NCBI GenBank assembly: GCA_030834895.1
Contig: JAUQXA010000051.1
Span: forward strand, 41,535-105,534
DNA: 64,000 nt
Direction: 5' to 3'
From: Anaerolineales bacterium
GTDB lineage: Bacteria; Chloroflexota; Anaerolineae; Anaerolineales; Villigracilaceae
Part shown: in pieces, positions 17,576 through 26,755 of the stretch
Numbering within the stretch: position 1 is the stretch's first letter
Layout of the letters: every line of letters begins with the position of its first letter
Notes under the pieces: model-generated
Databases searched by the model: none
Told to the model about the DNA's origin: nothing
Seen by the model: only the letters and a program-made list of their open reading frames with translations
Made by a program: the position numbers and the translations under genes

Positions 17576-18484
17576 CTACCTGTTTCCAAAATCCTTCGGC
17601 GGTAGTGACATCAAATAGGTGTACACCGCTTTGAGTTCATCATCATTCATGTGTCGGTAGGATTTCCACGGCATGTAACTGGGGTTGATCTTCCGTCCGT
17701 GATGCTCACCGGTGCGCATGATCTCGATGAACCCCCCCTCACCCCAGCCCGGCAGACGGCTGCCTGCGCCTGATGTCAGGTTGGGGGCAGCAGGCCATTC
17801 GGCGGGGAAGCCTGGGATCGCCCCTCCAGAGTAGGTTTGTCCGTGACACACGCGGCAGGAGAGAGAAAGGTATCCCCCATATTCCGCTGTGACACCAGGC
17901 TCTGGTGCAGGTGGCGGGGTTTGGTCATGCGGGATAAGTTCCGCAGGCAGGAAGGTGATGGTCTTGGCAATGTTCATTACGATGAAGCCCGTGGTGGACA
18001 ACTTGCTCGACTGTACTTCGTTATCCACCGGCGGCTTGCTGCGGATGTAAGCCAGCACCTTACCCAGATCTGCGTCGCTCAGATAGTAGAATTCGGTAGA
18101 AGGCATGAACAGAAGTGGCGTCCCATCGTAGCGGATACCGTGTTTAATGGCGCGGATCAAATCCTCGTCGGTGCGCTGTGAGCCGATGCCGCCTTTTCCA
18201 GTGGTGAGATTGGGAGTGATGACCTGCCCGATGGCGGGGTTGTCCAAATAAACCAATCCCTGCAAATCCTCGCCGTGACAGGCTTCACATCCGCGATACT
18301 GAAAGATGCGCTTGCCTTCCGCAAGGGATTCTTCATCATTGGAAATTTCTACCATCGTCACGGGGACATCGTATGTTTTGTTCAACCGCGCTTGTCCCAT
18401 GCCGTACAAAATCAAAAGGGAAACGAGAAGAAGACCGACCAAACCGCCCACGATAATCCCAGCCCATTTTAGAAACTTATTCAT
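17576..18484 (-). CDS. membrane-anchored diheme cytochrome c
   Basis: A 302-residue protein with one N-terminal membrane helix (residues 8-30) and two CxxCH heme sites: GCEACHGEDL near residue 70 and SCRVCHGQTY near 212. Each is followed by class I features, with Met in LLFMPSTEFYYLSDADL and in SYMPWKSYRHMNDDEL as likely sixth ligands. It should carry electrons outside the cytoplasmic membrane, probably for the Rieske/cytochrome b complex encoded just upstream. A dispersed repeat lies between it and the Rieske gene. Confidence 0.88.
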   Translation of the reverse strand: MNKFLKWAGIIVGGLVGLLLVSLLILYGMGQARLNKTYDVPVTMVEISNDEESLAEGKRIFQYRGCEACHGEDLQGLVYLDNPAIGQVITPNLTTGKGGIGSQRTDEDLIRAIKHGIRYDGTPLLFMPSTEFYYLSDADLGKVLAYIRSKPPVDNEVQSSKLSTTGFIVMNIAKTITFLPAELIPHDQTPPPAPEPGVTAEYGGYLSLSCRVCHGQTYSGGAIPGFPAEWPAAPNLTSGAGSRLPGWGEGGFIEIMRTGEHHGRKINPSYMPWKSYRHMNDDELKAVYTYLMSLPPKDFGNR

Positions 18485-18504
18485 TTGCCTATCCTTTCTG
18501 AATA

Positions 18505-18590
18505 TGTCATTGCGAGACGGCGCTCTCCCGTCGAAGCAATCTCATTTTTGATAGGGGATTGCTCACTGGCACTGTACGCAAGTGCGGATG
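18505..18590. repeat. TCATTGCGAG-family repeat
   Basis: TGTCATTGCGAGACGGCG, with GTCGAAGCAATCTCA and GGGGATTGCTCACTGGC, occupies the gap between the Rieske and cytochrome c genes. It shares the GGGGATTGCTCACTG piece with the larger element at 31970. Confidence 0.75.
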
Positions 18591-18603
18591 TGACGTAAAT
18601 ATT

Positions 18604-19020
18604 TTATCCTTTCGTATGGAGTTTTACCCTGCCATCTTCCGAGAGTTCCACGCGCAGAGTCTTCAGCGGCTTTTGCGCGGGACCTGCCAGCACGTTTCCA
18701 TTTTCGTCGAAGCGCGAGCCGTGGCATGGACAATCGAAACCTGTTACGCTCTCAGCAACGGTACACCCAAGATGTGTGCAGACAAGACTTTGCGCTATGA
18801 TTTTTCCATCCACATTATTGATAACCGCCGGGATATCACTGCGGACGGTGCGCGAGCCGATGGGGAAATCCGCGATGTTGCCCAGGTCAAATTCGACAGG
18901 CGCTTCGGGCGGATAATAATCGAAGTAGCGGAACAAGCCAACAAGTCCGAGCAGACCACCCAAGCTGAAGAGGGCGTTGGTGAATAATTTGATGAAGTCA
19001 CGACGGGAAAGGTTGTTCAT
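18604..19020 (-). CDS. Rieske iron-sulfur protein of a bc-type complex
   Basis: A 138-residue Rieske protein. A twin-arginine start (LSRRDFIKLF) and one hydrophobic helix anchor it. The [2Fe-2S] ligands are CTHLGC and CPCHG, with both Cys and both His present. It would take electrons from quinol oxidised at cytochrome b, encoded directly upstream. ATG at 19020 is chosen; a TTG three codons earlier is possible, and neither has a strong ribosome site. Confidence 0.92.
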   Translation of the reverse strand: MNNLSRRDFIKLFTNALFSLGGLLGLVGLFRYFDYYPPEAPVEFDLGNIADFPIGSRTVRSDIPAVINNVDGKIIAQSLVCTHLGCTVAESVTGFDCPCHGSRFDENGNVLAGPAQKPLKTLRVELSEDGRVKLHTKG

Positions 19021-19033
19021 GTTTTTCAAAATG

Positions 19034-19048
19034 GTTAGACCTGTCAGG
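19034..19048. repeat. AGACCTGTCAGGTCT palindrome
   Basis: A perfect 7-base inverted repeat with one central base, followed by TTTT on the plus strand, in the gap between the cytochrome b and Rieske genes. CCTGACAGG is also seen at 15028 and 40521, so this looks like a further small dispersed repeat. Confidence 0.5.
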
Positions 19049-19054
19049 TCTTTT

Positions 19055-20767
19055 CTAATTCGGGATCGCTCCCAAAATGGTCAGCAGTAAAATGACAAAC
19101 ATAACCAAGAAGGCAATGATTTGTGCTATACGATTTCCACGGGGGAACCAACTGCCAAGTTCGCCGCTTTTGGCGTTGGGTAAAACATAGGGCAATGTTC
19201 CCAGAGCAACAACCACCAGAATGGGGACGAGAATACCCATCAAGAAGGGATCGCCGAATTTGAGCAAATACTGAATCCAGAGGAAGAACCACGGCGCGGT
19301 GGAGTCGCCGCCCAGGGTATTGAACGTGATGATGGGCTGATCAATCGGGGCGGGGATGAGCAAGGAAAACAGAATCAGGATGACAGCGGTGATTGTCATG
19401 GCCAGCACTTCGCGGCGGACCAGGTCAAAGCGTGAAATGCGTTCTGCTTCTTTGCGCTGAGTCGGCGGCGGGATGGCAATCCCACCATCGCGGCGGACTC
19501 GAAAGGCGTGCCAAACCATCAGGATAACCGCACCCAACGTCAGCCCGAAAATGTGCCAGGCGTAAAAACGGATGAGGGTTGAGTCGCTGGGTTCGCTTCC
19601 GCCAATCACGAATTGATATAAACCTTCTCCAATGAACGGCACGGTCTTCAACATATTCGCGCCCACCACCAGCGCCCAGTGGATTCCCTCATCCCAACGC
19701 AGGACGTAGCCCGTGAAATCGAGCAGGAGGATGAACGCCAGCAGTCCCACGCCGAGAATGTGATTGAATCTTCGTGGCGGGGCATAAGCCCCAGTCAAAG
19801 TCACACGCAGCAGGTGTATGCTCATTATGATGACGAGAAACTGCGCCGACCAAAAATGCAGGTTGCGGATAAGCCCCCCAAACGGCACAAGGTTAGTAAT
19901 GGTTTGCACGGAGATCGCCGCTTGACTCGATGTGGGGACGTAGTAATACATCTCCAACAAGCCTGTGAACAGCAGGATGAGCGAGAGGAACACCGCTACT
20001 CCGCCCGCGCCTAACGTGTAACGAAAACGCGATTGCACTGCGGGAATAGTCGGTGGATGCAGGTGATGGATGAAATTCGGTTTGCCCAACGGCGGATTGA
20101 GTTTGGAATAGGCGTTCACGCCGATCGCCGCGAGAACCAACACCCCAACCAGAATCAACCCGCCTGGGATTTGACTTTCGGGCATGCTGGTTTTGTGATG
20201 AACGGAGATTGCCGCCCCGCTGGTTTCGTCGAGAGTGAAGTTTGGGATTTCCCTGTCGTTCATTCTCAGGATGTATGCCGACAGCGACCAGGCTTCGTCG
20301 GAGGTCAATGTGCCTGCTCGAAAGAACGGCATGTTCTCGTGGATGAAGCGATACAGTTCAAAGGAATTGGAAAAGCGGGTTAACTTTCCCGCGCCTGCCA
20401 ATGCCGGGATTCCCGTCTGCGGAAGAACAAAACTGTTTTCAGGTGCGTCATCCGCATGACAGCCCGAGTCCCAGCAGTTTTTTTCTTCGGGCGGGAACGA
20501 GTTTACCCAATCCTCAGTCAAGCCCTGCCCTTTGTCTCCGTGACAGGACATGCACATGCCCCAATAGATTTGCGCACCTGTGTCCGCTTGGGCAGGCGGA
20601 TAAACCGTCGGCGGTTGATCCAGACGACTGGAATCAAATGTCGGGGTGATGGAAATTGTAGGTGTGGCGGTGGGCTGCTGTAAGGCAGTGGATGTCCCCG
20701 TAAAGTTGGAAGCCAGAAATACAAGTGTCAGAATGCCAGTGGCAATGAAGAAGATGGCGCGGCGCAT
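19055..20767 (-). CDS. cytochrome c - cytochrome b fusion protein
   Basis: A 570-residue fusion. Residues 1-22 are a signal or anchor. A cytochrome c module follows with C72-M-S-C75-H76 and a second possible heme site C98-x4-C103-H104. A membrane helix near 205 links it to a cytochrome b of the b6/bc type. His pairs in LHFWSAQFLVIIMSIH and in WHIFGLTLGAVILMVWH should hold the two b hemes. The quinol-site motif is PWFFLW rather than PEWY. At least seven helices follow residue 250. It is the quinol-oxidising core of a complex with the downstream Rieske protein. No separate cytochrome c1 gene is present. Confidence 0.9.
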   Translation of the reverse strand: MRRAIFFIATGILTLVFLASNFTGTSTALQQPTATPTISITPTFDSSRLDQPPTVYPPAQADTGAQIYWGMCMSCHGDKGQGLTEDWVNSFPPEEKNCWDSGCHADDAPENSFVLPQTGIPALAGAGKLTRFSNSFELYRFIHENMPFFRAGTLTSDEAWSLSAYILRMNDREIPNFTLDETSGAAISVHHKTSMPESQIPGGLILVGVLVLAAIGVNAYSKLNPPLGKPNFIHHLHPPTIPAVQSRFRYTLGAGGVAVFLSLILLFTGLLEMYYYVPTSSQAAISVQTITNLVPFGGLIRNLHFWSAQFLVIIMSIHLLRVTLTGAYAPPRRFNHILGVGLLAFILLLDFTGYVLRWDEGIHWALVVGANMLKTVPFIGEGLYQFVIGGSEPSDSTLIRFYAWHIFGLTLGAVILMVWHAFRVRRDGGIAIPPPTQRKEAERISRFDLVRREVLAMTITAVILILFSLLIPAPIDQPIITFNTLGGDSTAPWFFLWIQYLLKFGDPFLMGILVPILVVVALGTLPYVLPNAKSGELGSWFPRGNRIAQIIAFLVMFVILLLTILGAIPN

Positions 20768-20796
20768 AATAAGGAATTATACATCCGCTTAGCATG

Positions 20797-20868
20797 TCCC
20801 CTGAGCGATAGCGAAGGGTCTCTGCCATGGGTCAGAGATGCTTCGCTTCGCTCAGCATGACATCGAAT
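20797..20868. repeat. inverted TTCGCTCAG-type repeat pair
   Basis: CCCCTGAGCGATAGCGAAGGG and the opposed GCTTCGCTTCGCTCAGCATGA flank a short centre containing TCTGCCATGGGTCAGAGA. It is a head-to-head pair from the same family as the element inside the GH1 gene. No gene is encoded. Confidence 0.7.
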
Positions 20869-20869
20869 G

Positions 20870-21535
20870 TCAGTACAACGGTATTCTCGCCCCGTTGACT
20901 TTTCCTGCTTCATCTGAAAACAGGTAGGTCATGGCGGAGACGATCTCCGCGGGTGATGTGCCCTTGCCTTCACCCTTCACGTCGATGGATTTAACGTGAA
21001 TGACATTTGCGGTCAATCCGCTGTCTTTATATTCTTCGGCAAGAGTCAATACCAGACTTTCCTGCGCGGACTTGGCGGCGGCGTACAACGCCATCTTTGC
21101 GGAAGGTTTGACCGTGACAGGCATCGAGACGATCATCACCCGTCCCCACTTGCTCGCGGCAATGCGCGGGGCAAAAGACTGGAGCAGATGAAACGTCGTC
21201 CACGCGTGCTGGTTGAGCATGGATTCAAAATCGTCCGCGCTGGCTTCGGGGATGGTCACCCCGCCCGTCCAGCCGCCGACGAGATGAATCAAGGCGTGGA
21301 CTCCGCCAAATTTGGAAGCAACAGCTTCGGCTGAGTCACGAACAGCAGACCTGTCGAGCAGGTCAATGACCTGGCTGTAGAGTCGCTCGGTGGGCAGATT
21401 CAAGTCGCGGGTCAGAAAATCCAATTTGGTTTTATCGCGGTCGAGCAGGGCAATGTTATGTCCCATTCCCGCAAAGGTCTTTGCGACCATATTTCCCAAT
21501 ACACCCGTCGCGCCTGTGATAACTACTGTTTTCAT
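20870..21535 (-). CDS. short-chain dehydrogenase/reductase
   Basis: A 221-residue SDR oxidoreductase. The cofactor motif is TGATGVLG, the Asp in LLDRDKTKL suggests NAD(H), and the active-site YAAAK lies near residue 155 with Ser in VSMPV. The substrate is unknown. Lys-Ala rather than Lys-Glu context and a short C-terminus are within family range. It lies 3 bases from ribA, so the three genes to 23007 are probably one unit. Confidence 0.85.
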   Translation of the reverse strand: MKTVVITGATGVLGNMVAKTFAGMGHNIALLDRDKTKLDFLTRDLNLPTERLYSQVIDLLDRSAVRDSAEAVASKFGGVHALIHLVGGWTGGVTIPEASADDFESMLNQHAWTTFHLLQSFAPRIAASKWGRVMIVSMPVTVKPSAKMALYAAAKSAQESLVLTLAEEYKDSGLTANVIHVKSIDVKGEGKGTSPAEIVSAMTYLFSDEAGKVNGARIPLY

Positions 21536-21538
21536 CCT

Positions 21539-22294
21539 TTATCCTTCAACATTCATCCTTGCCTCTGCCATGCCTTCGACGAGGATCTGGTCGCTTTGTT
21601 CGGGTAAATGTTGCTTGCCGTGAAAATCGATCATATGACCCGACTTGGCGGCTTTGGTTTCGAGATAGAAGATATTGTGTTCGTTGGGCGGCAGGATGTG
21701 CGGCAGGCGTTCTGTGACTTTCACGCCGTACTGTTCGAGTTGGGCGATCTTCTTCGGGTTATTGGTCATCAGCCGCACAGACTGAATTTGAAGCGCGTGA
21801 AGCATGTGCGCGGCGACGGCGTAATCGCGTTCATCGTCACGGAAGCCAAGCGCAAGATTCGCCTCGACGGTGTCCAAGCCTTTGTCCTGCAAGCTGTAGG
21901 CGCGGATCTTGTTGGTCAGCCCGATGCCGCGTCCCTCCTGGCGCAGGTACAGGACGATGCCCTTATCCATCTCGCCAATCTTCTTCAACGCGGCTTCGAG
22001 CTGGTCGCGGCAATCGCAGCGCAGCGAGCCGATCACGTCGCCTGTCAGGCATTCGGAGTGCAGGCGCACGGGGACATCCTCCGCGCCAAAGACTTCACCC
22101 TTGATGATGGCGACGTGTTCCTTGCCATCCTGGTTATTCGAAAAAGCTACGATGTGGAAATCGCCAAAACGTGAAGGCAATTCCGCAATCGCTTCGATGT
22201 GTACGCAGACAAAATTCTTGTGAATGCCCTCGCATCCCGGGCAGGCGTTTTCTTCAAGCAAAAGTTTGATTTGTTCGTGTGTCGATGTGGTCAT
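21539..22294 (-). CDS. ribA: GTP cyclohydrolase II (riboflavin biosynthesis)
   Basis: A 251-residue stand-alone GTP cyclohydrolase II, converting GTP to the diaminopyrimidine that starts riboflavin synthesis. The zinc ligands are in SECLTGDVIGSLRCDC, the catalytic stretch is LRQEGRGIG and LMTNNPKK is conserved. An unusual N-terminal extension of about 35 residues contains CPGC and CVH. No DHBP synthase domain is fused. ATG at 22294 is chosen (GAGGAAACC upstream); the longer frame starts inside a repeat. Confidence 0.93.
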   Translation of the reverse strand: MTTSTHEQIKLLLEENACPGCEGIHKNFVCVHIEAIAELPSRFGDFHIVAFSNNQDGKEHVAIIKGEVFGAEDVPVRLHSECLTGDVIGSLRCDCRDQLEAALKKIGEMDKGIVLYLRQEGRGIGLTNKIRAYSLQDKGLDTVEANLALGFRDDERDYAVAAHMLHALQIQSVRLMTNNPKKIAQLEQYGVKVTERLPHILPPNEHNIFYLETKAAKSGHMIDFHGKQHLPEQSDQILVEGMAEARMNVEG

Positions 22295-22308
22295 GGTTTC
22301 CTCTTTTT

Positions 22309-22329
22309 GGGCGGGTTTCAAACCCGCCC
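22309..22329. repeat. GC-rich palindrome of the GTAGGGGCG family
   Basis: GGGCGGGTTT and its complement, separated by one base, between two riboflavin genes. The TGA stop of the reductase gene lies within it. Confidence 0.7.
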
Positions 22330-23007
22330 CTGCAATTTGTATCGTAAAACAATTCCGCCATCGTCATGCGTTTCGACGTTCTCCAGTTTCAACGCGACGG
22401 CATCGTTGCGGGTCAAGCCCAAACCGTCGGCGAGGGTCGGGGCGTTTGCGCCGCCAAAAATCATCGGCGCGATATACAGCATGATTTCATCCACCAGACC
22501 CAAACGAATGAGCTCAAAATTCATCGTGCCGCCGCCCTCCACCATCAAGTGGTCAACGCCGATTTTTTTCAGGGTGAGCATCATCTTGTTCAGGTCAACG
22601 CGCGGGGCATCATCAAAAATAACTTCCAAGCCATGCGCGCGCAGGGTTTCAATCTGGCTCTTGGACGTTCGAGAAGTGGTAAATATTACGACCCGCGCAT
22701 CCCCCGTTTGGATGAAATCTGATTCGAGCGGAATATCTGCGACGGTGACAACGCCGACCTTAATTGGATTTGGCGACAGCCCGCGACTGATTCTGTCCTC
22801 GCGCAGCGCTTCGCTCTTCACCGTCAATTTGGGACTCTCTTCGAGAAGCGTTTTCCCCCCGACGAGGATTCCGTCTGCAGCGGCACGCAGTTCGTCCACA
22901 CGCTGCTTGTCCCGTTTGGACGAGATCGCCGCGCCCCTGCGCTCGAAGGTGTCGATTTTTCCGTCCGCCGTCATGGCGACATTGACGAAGGTGTAGGGTC
23001 TGTTCAT
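22318..23007 (-). CDS. RibD-type pyrimidine reductase (stand-alone)
   Basis: A 229-residue RibD C-terminal/DHFR-like reductase without the deaminase half. VNVAMTADGKI, DGILVGGKTLL and MVEGGGTMNFELI are the substrate and NADPH-binding motifs. Stand-alone proteins of this type usually reduce the diaminopyrimidine ribosyl phosphate. The position just upstream of ribA supports a riboflavin role; a dihydrofolate-reductase-like role is less likely. Confidence 0.85.
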   Translation of the reverse strand: MNRPYTFVNVAMTADGKIDTFERRGAAISSKRDKQRVDELRAAADGILVGGKTLLEESPKLTVKSEALREDRISRGLSPNPIKVGVVTVADIPLESDFIQTGDARVVIFTTSRTSKSQIETLRAHGLEVIFDDAPRVDLNKMMLTLKKIGVDHLMVEGGGTMNFELIRLGLVDEIMLYIAPMIFGGANAPTLADGLGLTRNDAVALKLENVETHDDGGIVLRYKLQGRV

Positions 23008-23044
23008 GTTGTCCCTTTGACGCGCCGAGCTCCCACATATTTAC

Positions 23045-24790
23045 TCACGGCAGGGTAAAGTAAAACGCCGCTCCTTTGTTGATCTCACCGGTTGCCCAGA
23101 CTTCCCCGCCATGACGATGGATGATGCGCTTGACCGTTGCCAGCCCGATGCCCGTGCCGGGAAATTCCTTTTCAGTGTGCAGGCGCTGGAATGGACCGAA
23201 CAACTTGCCCGCATATTCCATATTGAAGCCTGCGCCATTGTCACGGATAAAATAGGCGGCTTTGTCGTCATCCTGCCTGCCCACTTCGATGCGGGGGTGG
23301 GGTGATTTGGCGGTAAATTTCCAGGCGTTGCCCAGCAGGTTATCCAAAACTGCATACATCAGATGACGGTCGGCATTGACGATCAGCCCATCGGCGATGA
23401 CCGTCTCTACGTTCCGTTGCGGTTCGCGCTGGCGAAGTTCTTCCACAATCGCGGCTGCCATTGCGCTCAGATCGATCTTTTCATACGTGACCTCGCTCCG
23501 TGTCAGGCGGGAGAGTCCAAGCAGGGCCTCAATCAGTTTGCCCATGCGTTCACTGCCGCGGATGATTTGATCGAGATGGGAATGCATCTTTGCATTGAGT
23601 TGAACGGCGTGATCCTCCAACAGGATGCGGCTAAAGCCATCTATCGCGCGCAGGGGGGTGCGCAGGTCGTGGGCAACCGAATAGCTAAAGGACTCCAACT
23701 CCTGATTAATGGCGGTTAGCTGGGACGTACGCTCCTCCACCAGGTCCTCGAGACGTTCGCGGTATTCGCGCAGGGCTTCCTCCGCGCGTACTCGCTCGGT
23801 GACGTCGCGCACCACCGAGATCATACCGTTGAGTCGTCCATCGGCATCCTGCCATGCGGCTGAACTGACTTCGCCGGCAAAACAAACGCCATCCTTGAGC
23901 AGAAAGTCATACTTGTTATAGATCGAGGGAGCGCCACGCATGACATTCCGCACATTTTCCAGGGCGTGTTGGCGATCCTCAGACGCAACCCAGTCAATGA
24001 TGTTGGTTCCCAGCATTTCCTCGGGGGATTTCAAACGAAACAGCGAAAGCATTTGAGGAGAGACGTAGATGATATTTCCATGAACATCCGTTTGCCAAAT
24101 GCCATCCGGTGAGGTGGCTACCAGGGTTCGGTATCGTCCCTCACTTTCGCGCAAGGCATGTTCCATGTATTGACGTTCGGCAATCTCAGCTCGCAGGTCG
24201 TCGTTGAGTTCCGCCAGCGCCGCTTCGTTACGGCGTGCCAGCGCCAGCGCGCTCAGGATACCGTTGCGAGCCAGCATGAGCAAAACAGCGGTGATGCACA
24301 TGATTCCAACATAAGTGGCCCATTGCAAAAACCCAGTGGACTGATAGTAGACCGGCGGCAGTTTACCGGCGTCCTCTGCCAGATACAAAACAAGGAGGAT
24401 TCCGCTAATGGCGATGGTGGAACCAATGGTTGCCCGGTTGCCAAGAGTCATCCCAGCAACCACGATGCAGGCAACGAAACCGCTTGCGGCGGGGACTCGA
24501 ATCGATCCATTAAAATAAACAATCAATGTAATCCCTGTTACCATGAAAACCATCAAACACCAACTTGCCAGATACACAAAGCCATGCCGCATGATTACCC
24601 ATAACCCAAGAAACGACAACGACATGCCCAGCGTCACGAAGACGGTCACCGGGTGATCGGTGAAAAACGCCAGAACTACGAGCACGACAAACAAGGTCAG
24701 GAGGATGACATGCAAGACTTCGGCGGTGCGTGTTTTGTCTTCGTCAACGAATTTGGGCGGTTTTAGAAGTTGCAGAAAATCTGTCCGCAT
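23045..24790 (-). CDS. membrane PAS sensor histidine kinase
   Basis: A 581-residue hybrid-free sensor kinase. Six or seven membrane helices occupy residues 25-180. A short coiled coil leads to a PAS domain (about 212-330), a second coiled coil, then HisKA with His374 in SVAHDLRTPLRAIDGFS, as in phytochrome-type kinases. The ATPase domain has the N-box DNLLGNAWKF, G1 DNGAGF and G2 GTGIGL. No response regulator gene is adjacent, so the partner is encoded elsewhere. The signal sensed is unknown. Confidence 0.92.
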   Translation of the reverse strand: MRTDFLQLLKPPKFVDEDKTRTAEVLHVILLTLFVVLVVLAFFTDHPVTVFVTLGMSLSFLGLWVIMRHGFVYLASWCLMVFMVTGITLIVYFNGSIRVPAASGFVACIVVAGMTLGNRATIGSTIAISGILLVLYLAEDAGKLPPVYYQSTGFLQWATYVGIMCITAVLLMLARNGILSALALARRNEAALAELNDDLRAEIAERQYMEHALRESEGRYRTLVATSPDGIWQTDVHGNIIYVSPQMLSLFRLKSPEEMLGTNIIDWVASEDRQHALENVRNVMRGAPSIYNKYDFLLKDGVCFAGEVSSAAWQDADGRLNGMISVVRDVTERVRAEEALREYRERLEDLVEERTSQLTAINQELESFSYSVAHDLRTPLRAIDGFSRILLEDHAVQLNAKMHSHLDQIIRGSERMGKLIEALLGLSRLTRSEVTYEKIDLSAMAAAIVEELRQREPQRNVETVIADGLIVNADRHLMYAVLDNLLGNAWKFTAKSPHPRIEVGRQDDDKAAYFIRDNGAGFNMEYAGKLFGPFQRLHTEKEFPGTGIGLATVKRIIHRHGGEVWATGEINKGAAFYFTLP

Positions 24791-25102
24791 GGCTTTATCC
24801 TTTTACCGGCTTTGTGCAAACGTGGCCACTCTGGTGCAGGGTTCGATTAATTTCAAAATTTGCAACAGAATGATTATGAAACACTAAACACTGGACATCC
24901 CCCGAACCCCAATCCATTCATGCGGCTTGACCCCAATCAGCATGATAGGAACATGGATTGGCTTTCTACAAGTGCGGCATGCATGGCAATCTGATTCTTT
25001 CTCAGTCATCCAGAACTTCATTTTTAACGCGTTCTGCAAACCTTGTCAGGTACGGACATCATAACGCGATTGCAGGCTGAAAACAAGCCGCTTTTGCGGA
25101 CG
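24791..25102. other. 312-base intergenic region
   Basis: Lies between the histidine kinase and the peptidase genes, both on the minus strand. CCGC-AAAA-GCGG followed by CTTGTTTT at 25081-25100 is a weak terminator for the peptidases. AT-rich sequence near 24850-24890 probably holds the kinase promoter. I see no gene, tRNA or long repeat. Confidence 0.45.
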
Positions 25103-26755
25103 TTAATATGACGCCGAGAAATAATCCATGATCACATCGTTGATATCCGCCTGTGTGTGAGCACGGACGGTGTTGAAGAAATCAGCAGAGGTCGCTCGTC
25201 CACGTGAGTAGCGGGCGGCGTAATCCTTGAGGAAGGCGTAGAAATTATCGTCGCCCATACGCACGCGCAGGTCTTCCATGAAGTGAGCGCCGCGCAGGTA
25301 CACGGCATTGGTGTAGGCGCGGAACGAACCGCCACTGTAGATGGGCGTATCCACGTAGCCCGTCGGCTTGAAATAATCCACGCGGAATTGCCACCACCAA
25401 TCGCCGTAGCGCGGATAGTTGAACTCGTAGAAAATCCGCTCGCTGTAGGCAGCCATCGCTTCATCCAGCCACGGCTCCAGTGCCTGATCGTTGCCGACCA
25501 GCCCATACCACCATTGGTGCGCGATCTCATGCACGCCGATGGTCACGAGGTTGTTCTTTGCCCCACCGCCATATTGCCCGTAAAAGTCCGAAGCGAGGAA
25601 GACCAATCCATCCGTCTCCATGCCGTCGTGGATGTCTGTTTGCACGATGGATAAGGTCTCATAGGGATAAGGCGCAAACTTGACGGAATAAATGCTGACG
25701 GCCTGCACCGCTGCATAGAGGATTCCCTCGCCCGCGGCCTGATAGCCGTTGAAATAATACGAGCGAATCTTTACCGACCCGACGGCTGATTCGGACATCA
25801 GAAACTCGTCACTCGCGGACAGGGTGAACGTGCGCGCGCCGTACAACCGATAACGGGTCCAGTCGCCGTTTGGCTCAGCAGGCGCGCTGGCGGCAACGAT
25901 GACATCTGGACCAGTTTTTAGGTTCAGTTCAATATCCGAAGCATCGTAAACGAGGTGTTCACCAAATGACATCGGGTCGTGCAACACCCAACCATTGACG
26001 TACGGGATAACAAAGGGATACCAATCCACCAAATCAATCTGGTTGAAGTCATAGCCGAAGAGTCCCTCGGAGGCTTTGGCGGGGATGTTGATCTTGAACT
26101 TGATTCCCAGCGTGGTGGCTGCGCCTGGTTGGAGAGGTTGAGATAGGTTCAGGGTCAGGCGCTGGTCGTTGAGCGAATATGTGGTCAGTTGAATATTGTC
26201 CTGATAAATCACCAACAGGGAAAATGCTCCGCCGTAGCGGTTGGGCTGGACGGACAAAACAATGTCTGAAAGCGCAACGCCCGTTGTGTTGTAGTAACGG
26301 ATGGTCTCATCCACATCGAGGGTGTGGGCGTCGAAGTCGAGTGTGGCGTAGAAGATGTAATTTGTGCGCGAGGGCTGCAAAGCGGTCGGCGGGGGGACGG
26401 TTGTCGCAGCAGGAGCAACTGTCACTGAGGGAGGAACGGGAGTCGGCGACGCGGTAGCGGTCAGCGTCGCGGTAGCGGTTGGTGTGAGAGTTATCGTCGG
26501 CGTGTCAGATGGAATCGGAGACAGGGTGAAAGTCGGCAGTGGAGTTTCAATTCCTCCCAATGGCTGAAAAGGAGTCGGTGTGGGCGATGCGTTCGGGTCC
26601 TGAGTCACCAGAATAAAAGTCGGGAAGACAGGCGGGGCAGATGTGGGAGACGCGCAGGAAATGAGGAGAGTAACAAGTAACGAGTAATAAGTAATAAGTA
26701 ACAAGGACTTATTACGATGTGTATGATTCTTAGTGGTAGTGCGGGATGGGTTCAT
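25103..26755 (-). CDS. M1-family-like lipoprotein metallopeptidase (paralogue 1)
   Basis: A 550-residue secreted gluzincin. The signal peptide ends in a lipobox (LLISCAS) and is followed by a Thr/Pro-rich linker to about residue 130. The catalytic domain has H-E-I-A-H then 18 residues to Glu (WLDEAMAAYSE), which bind zinc, and a GMETD stretch in the place of the GxMEN exopeptidase motif. It should cleave peptides at the cell surface. The start ATG overlaps the upstream stop (TGATG), so translation is coupled to paralogue 2, of which it looks like a tandem duplicate. Confidence 0.88.
   Translation of the reverse strand: MNPSRTTTKNHTHRNKSLLLITYYSLLVTLLISCASPTSAPPVFPTFILVTQDPNASPTPTPFQPLGGIETPLPTFTLSPIPSDTPTITLTPTATATLTATASPTPVPPSVTVAPAATTVPPPTALQPSRTNYIFYATLDFDAHTLDVDETIRYYNTTGVALSDIVLSVQPNRYGGAFSLLVIYQDNIQLTTYSLNDQRLTLNLSQPLQPGAATTLGIKFKINIPAKASEGLFGYDFNQIDLVDWYPFVIPYVNGWVLHDPMSFGEHLVYDASDIELNLKTGPDVIVAASAPAEPNGDWTRYRLYGARTFTLSASDEFLMSESAVGSVKIRSYYFNGYQAAGEGILYAAVQAVSIYSVKFAPYPYETLSIVQTDIHDGMETDGLVFLASDFYGQYGGGAKNNLVTIGVHEIAHQWWYGLVGNDQALEPWLDEAMAAYSERIFYEFNYPRYGDWWWQFRVDYFKPTGYVDTPIYSGGSFRAYTNAVYLRGAHFMEDLRVRMGDDNFYAFLKDYAARYSRGRATSADFFNTVRAHTQADINDVIMDYFSASY

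Noticed and set aside
19034..19048. Terminator between cytochrome b and Rieske genes
   Set aside because: The T-run lies on the plus strand while the genes read on the minus strand, and the stem is only seven bases, so it was listed as a repeat.
24838..24870. GGGTTCGATT resembling a tRNA T-loop
   Set aside because: No flanking complementary arms or acceptor stem can be drawn, so it is not a tRNA.
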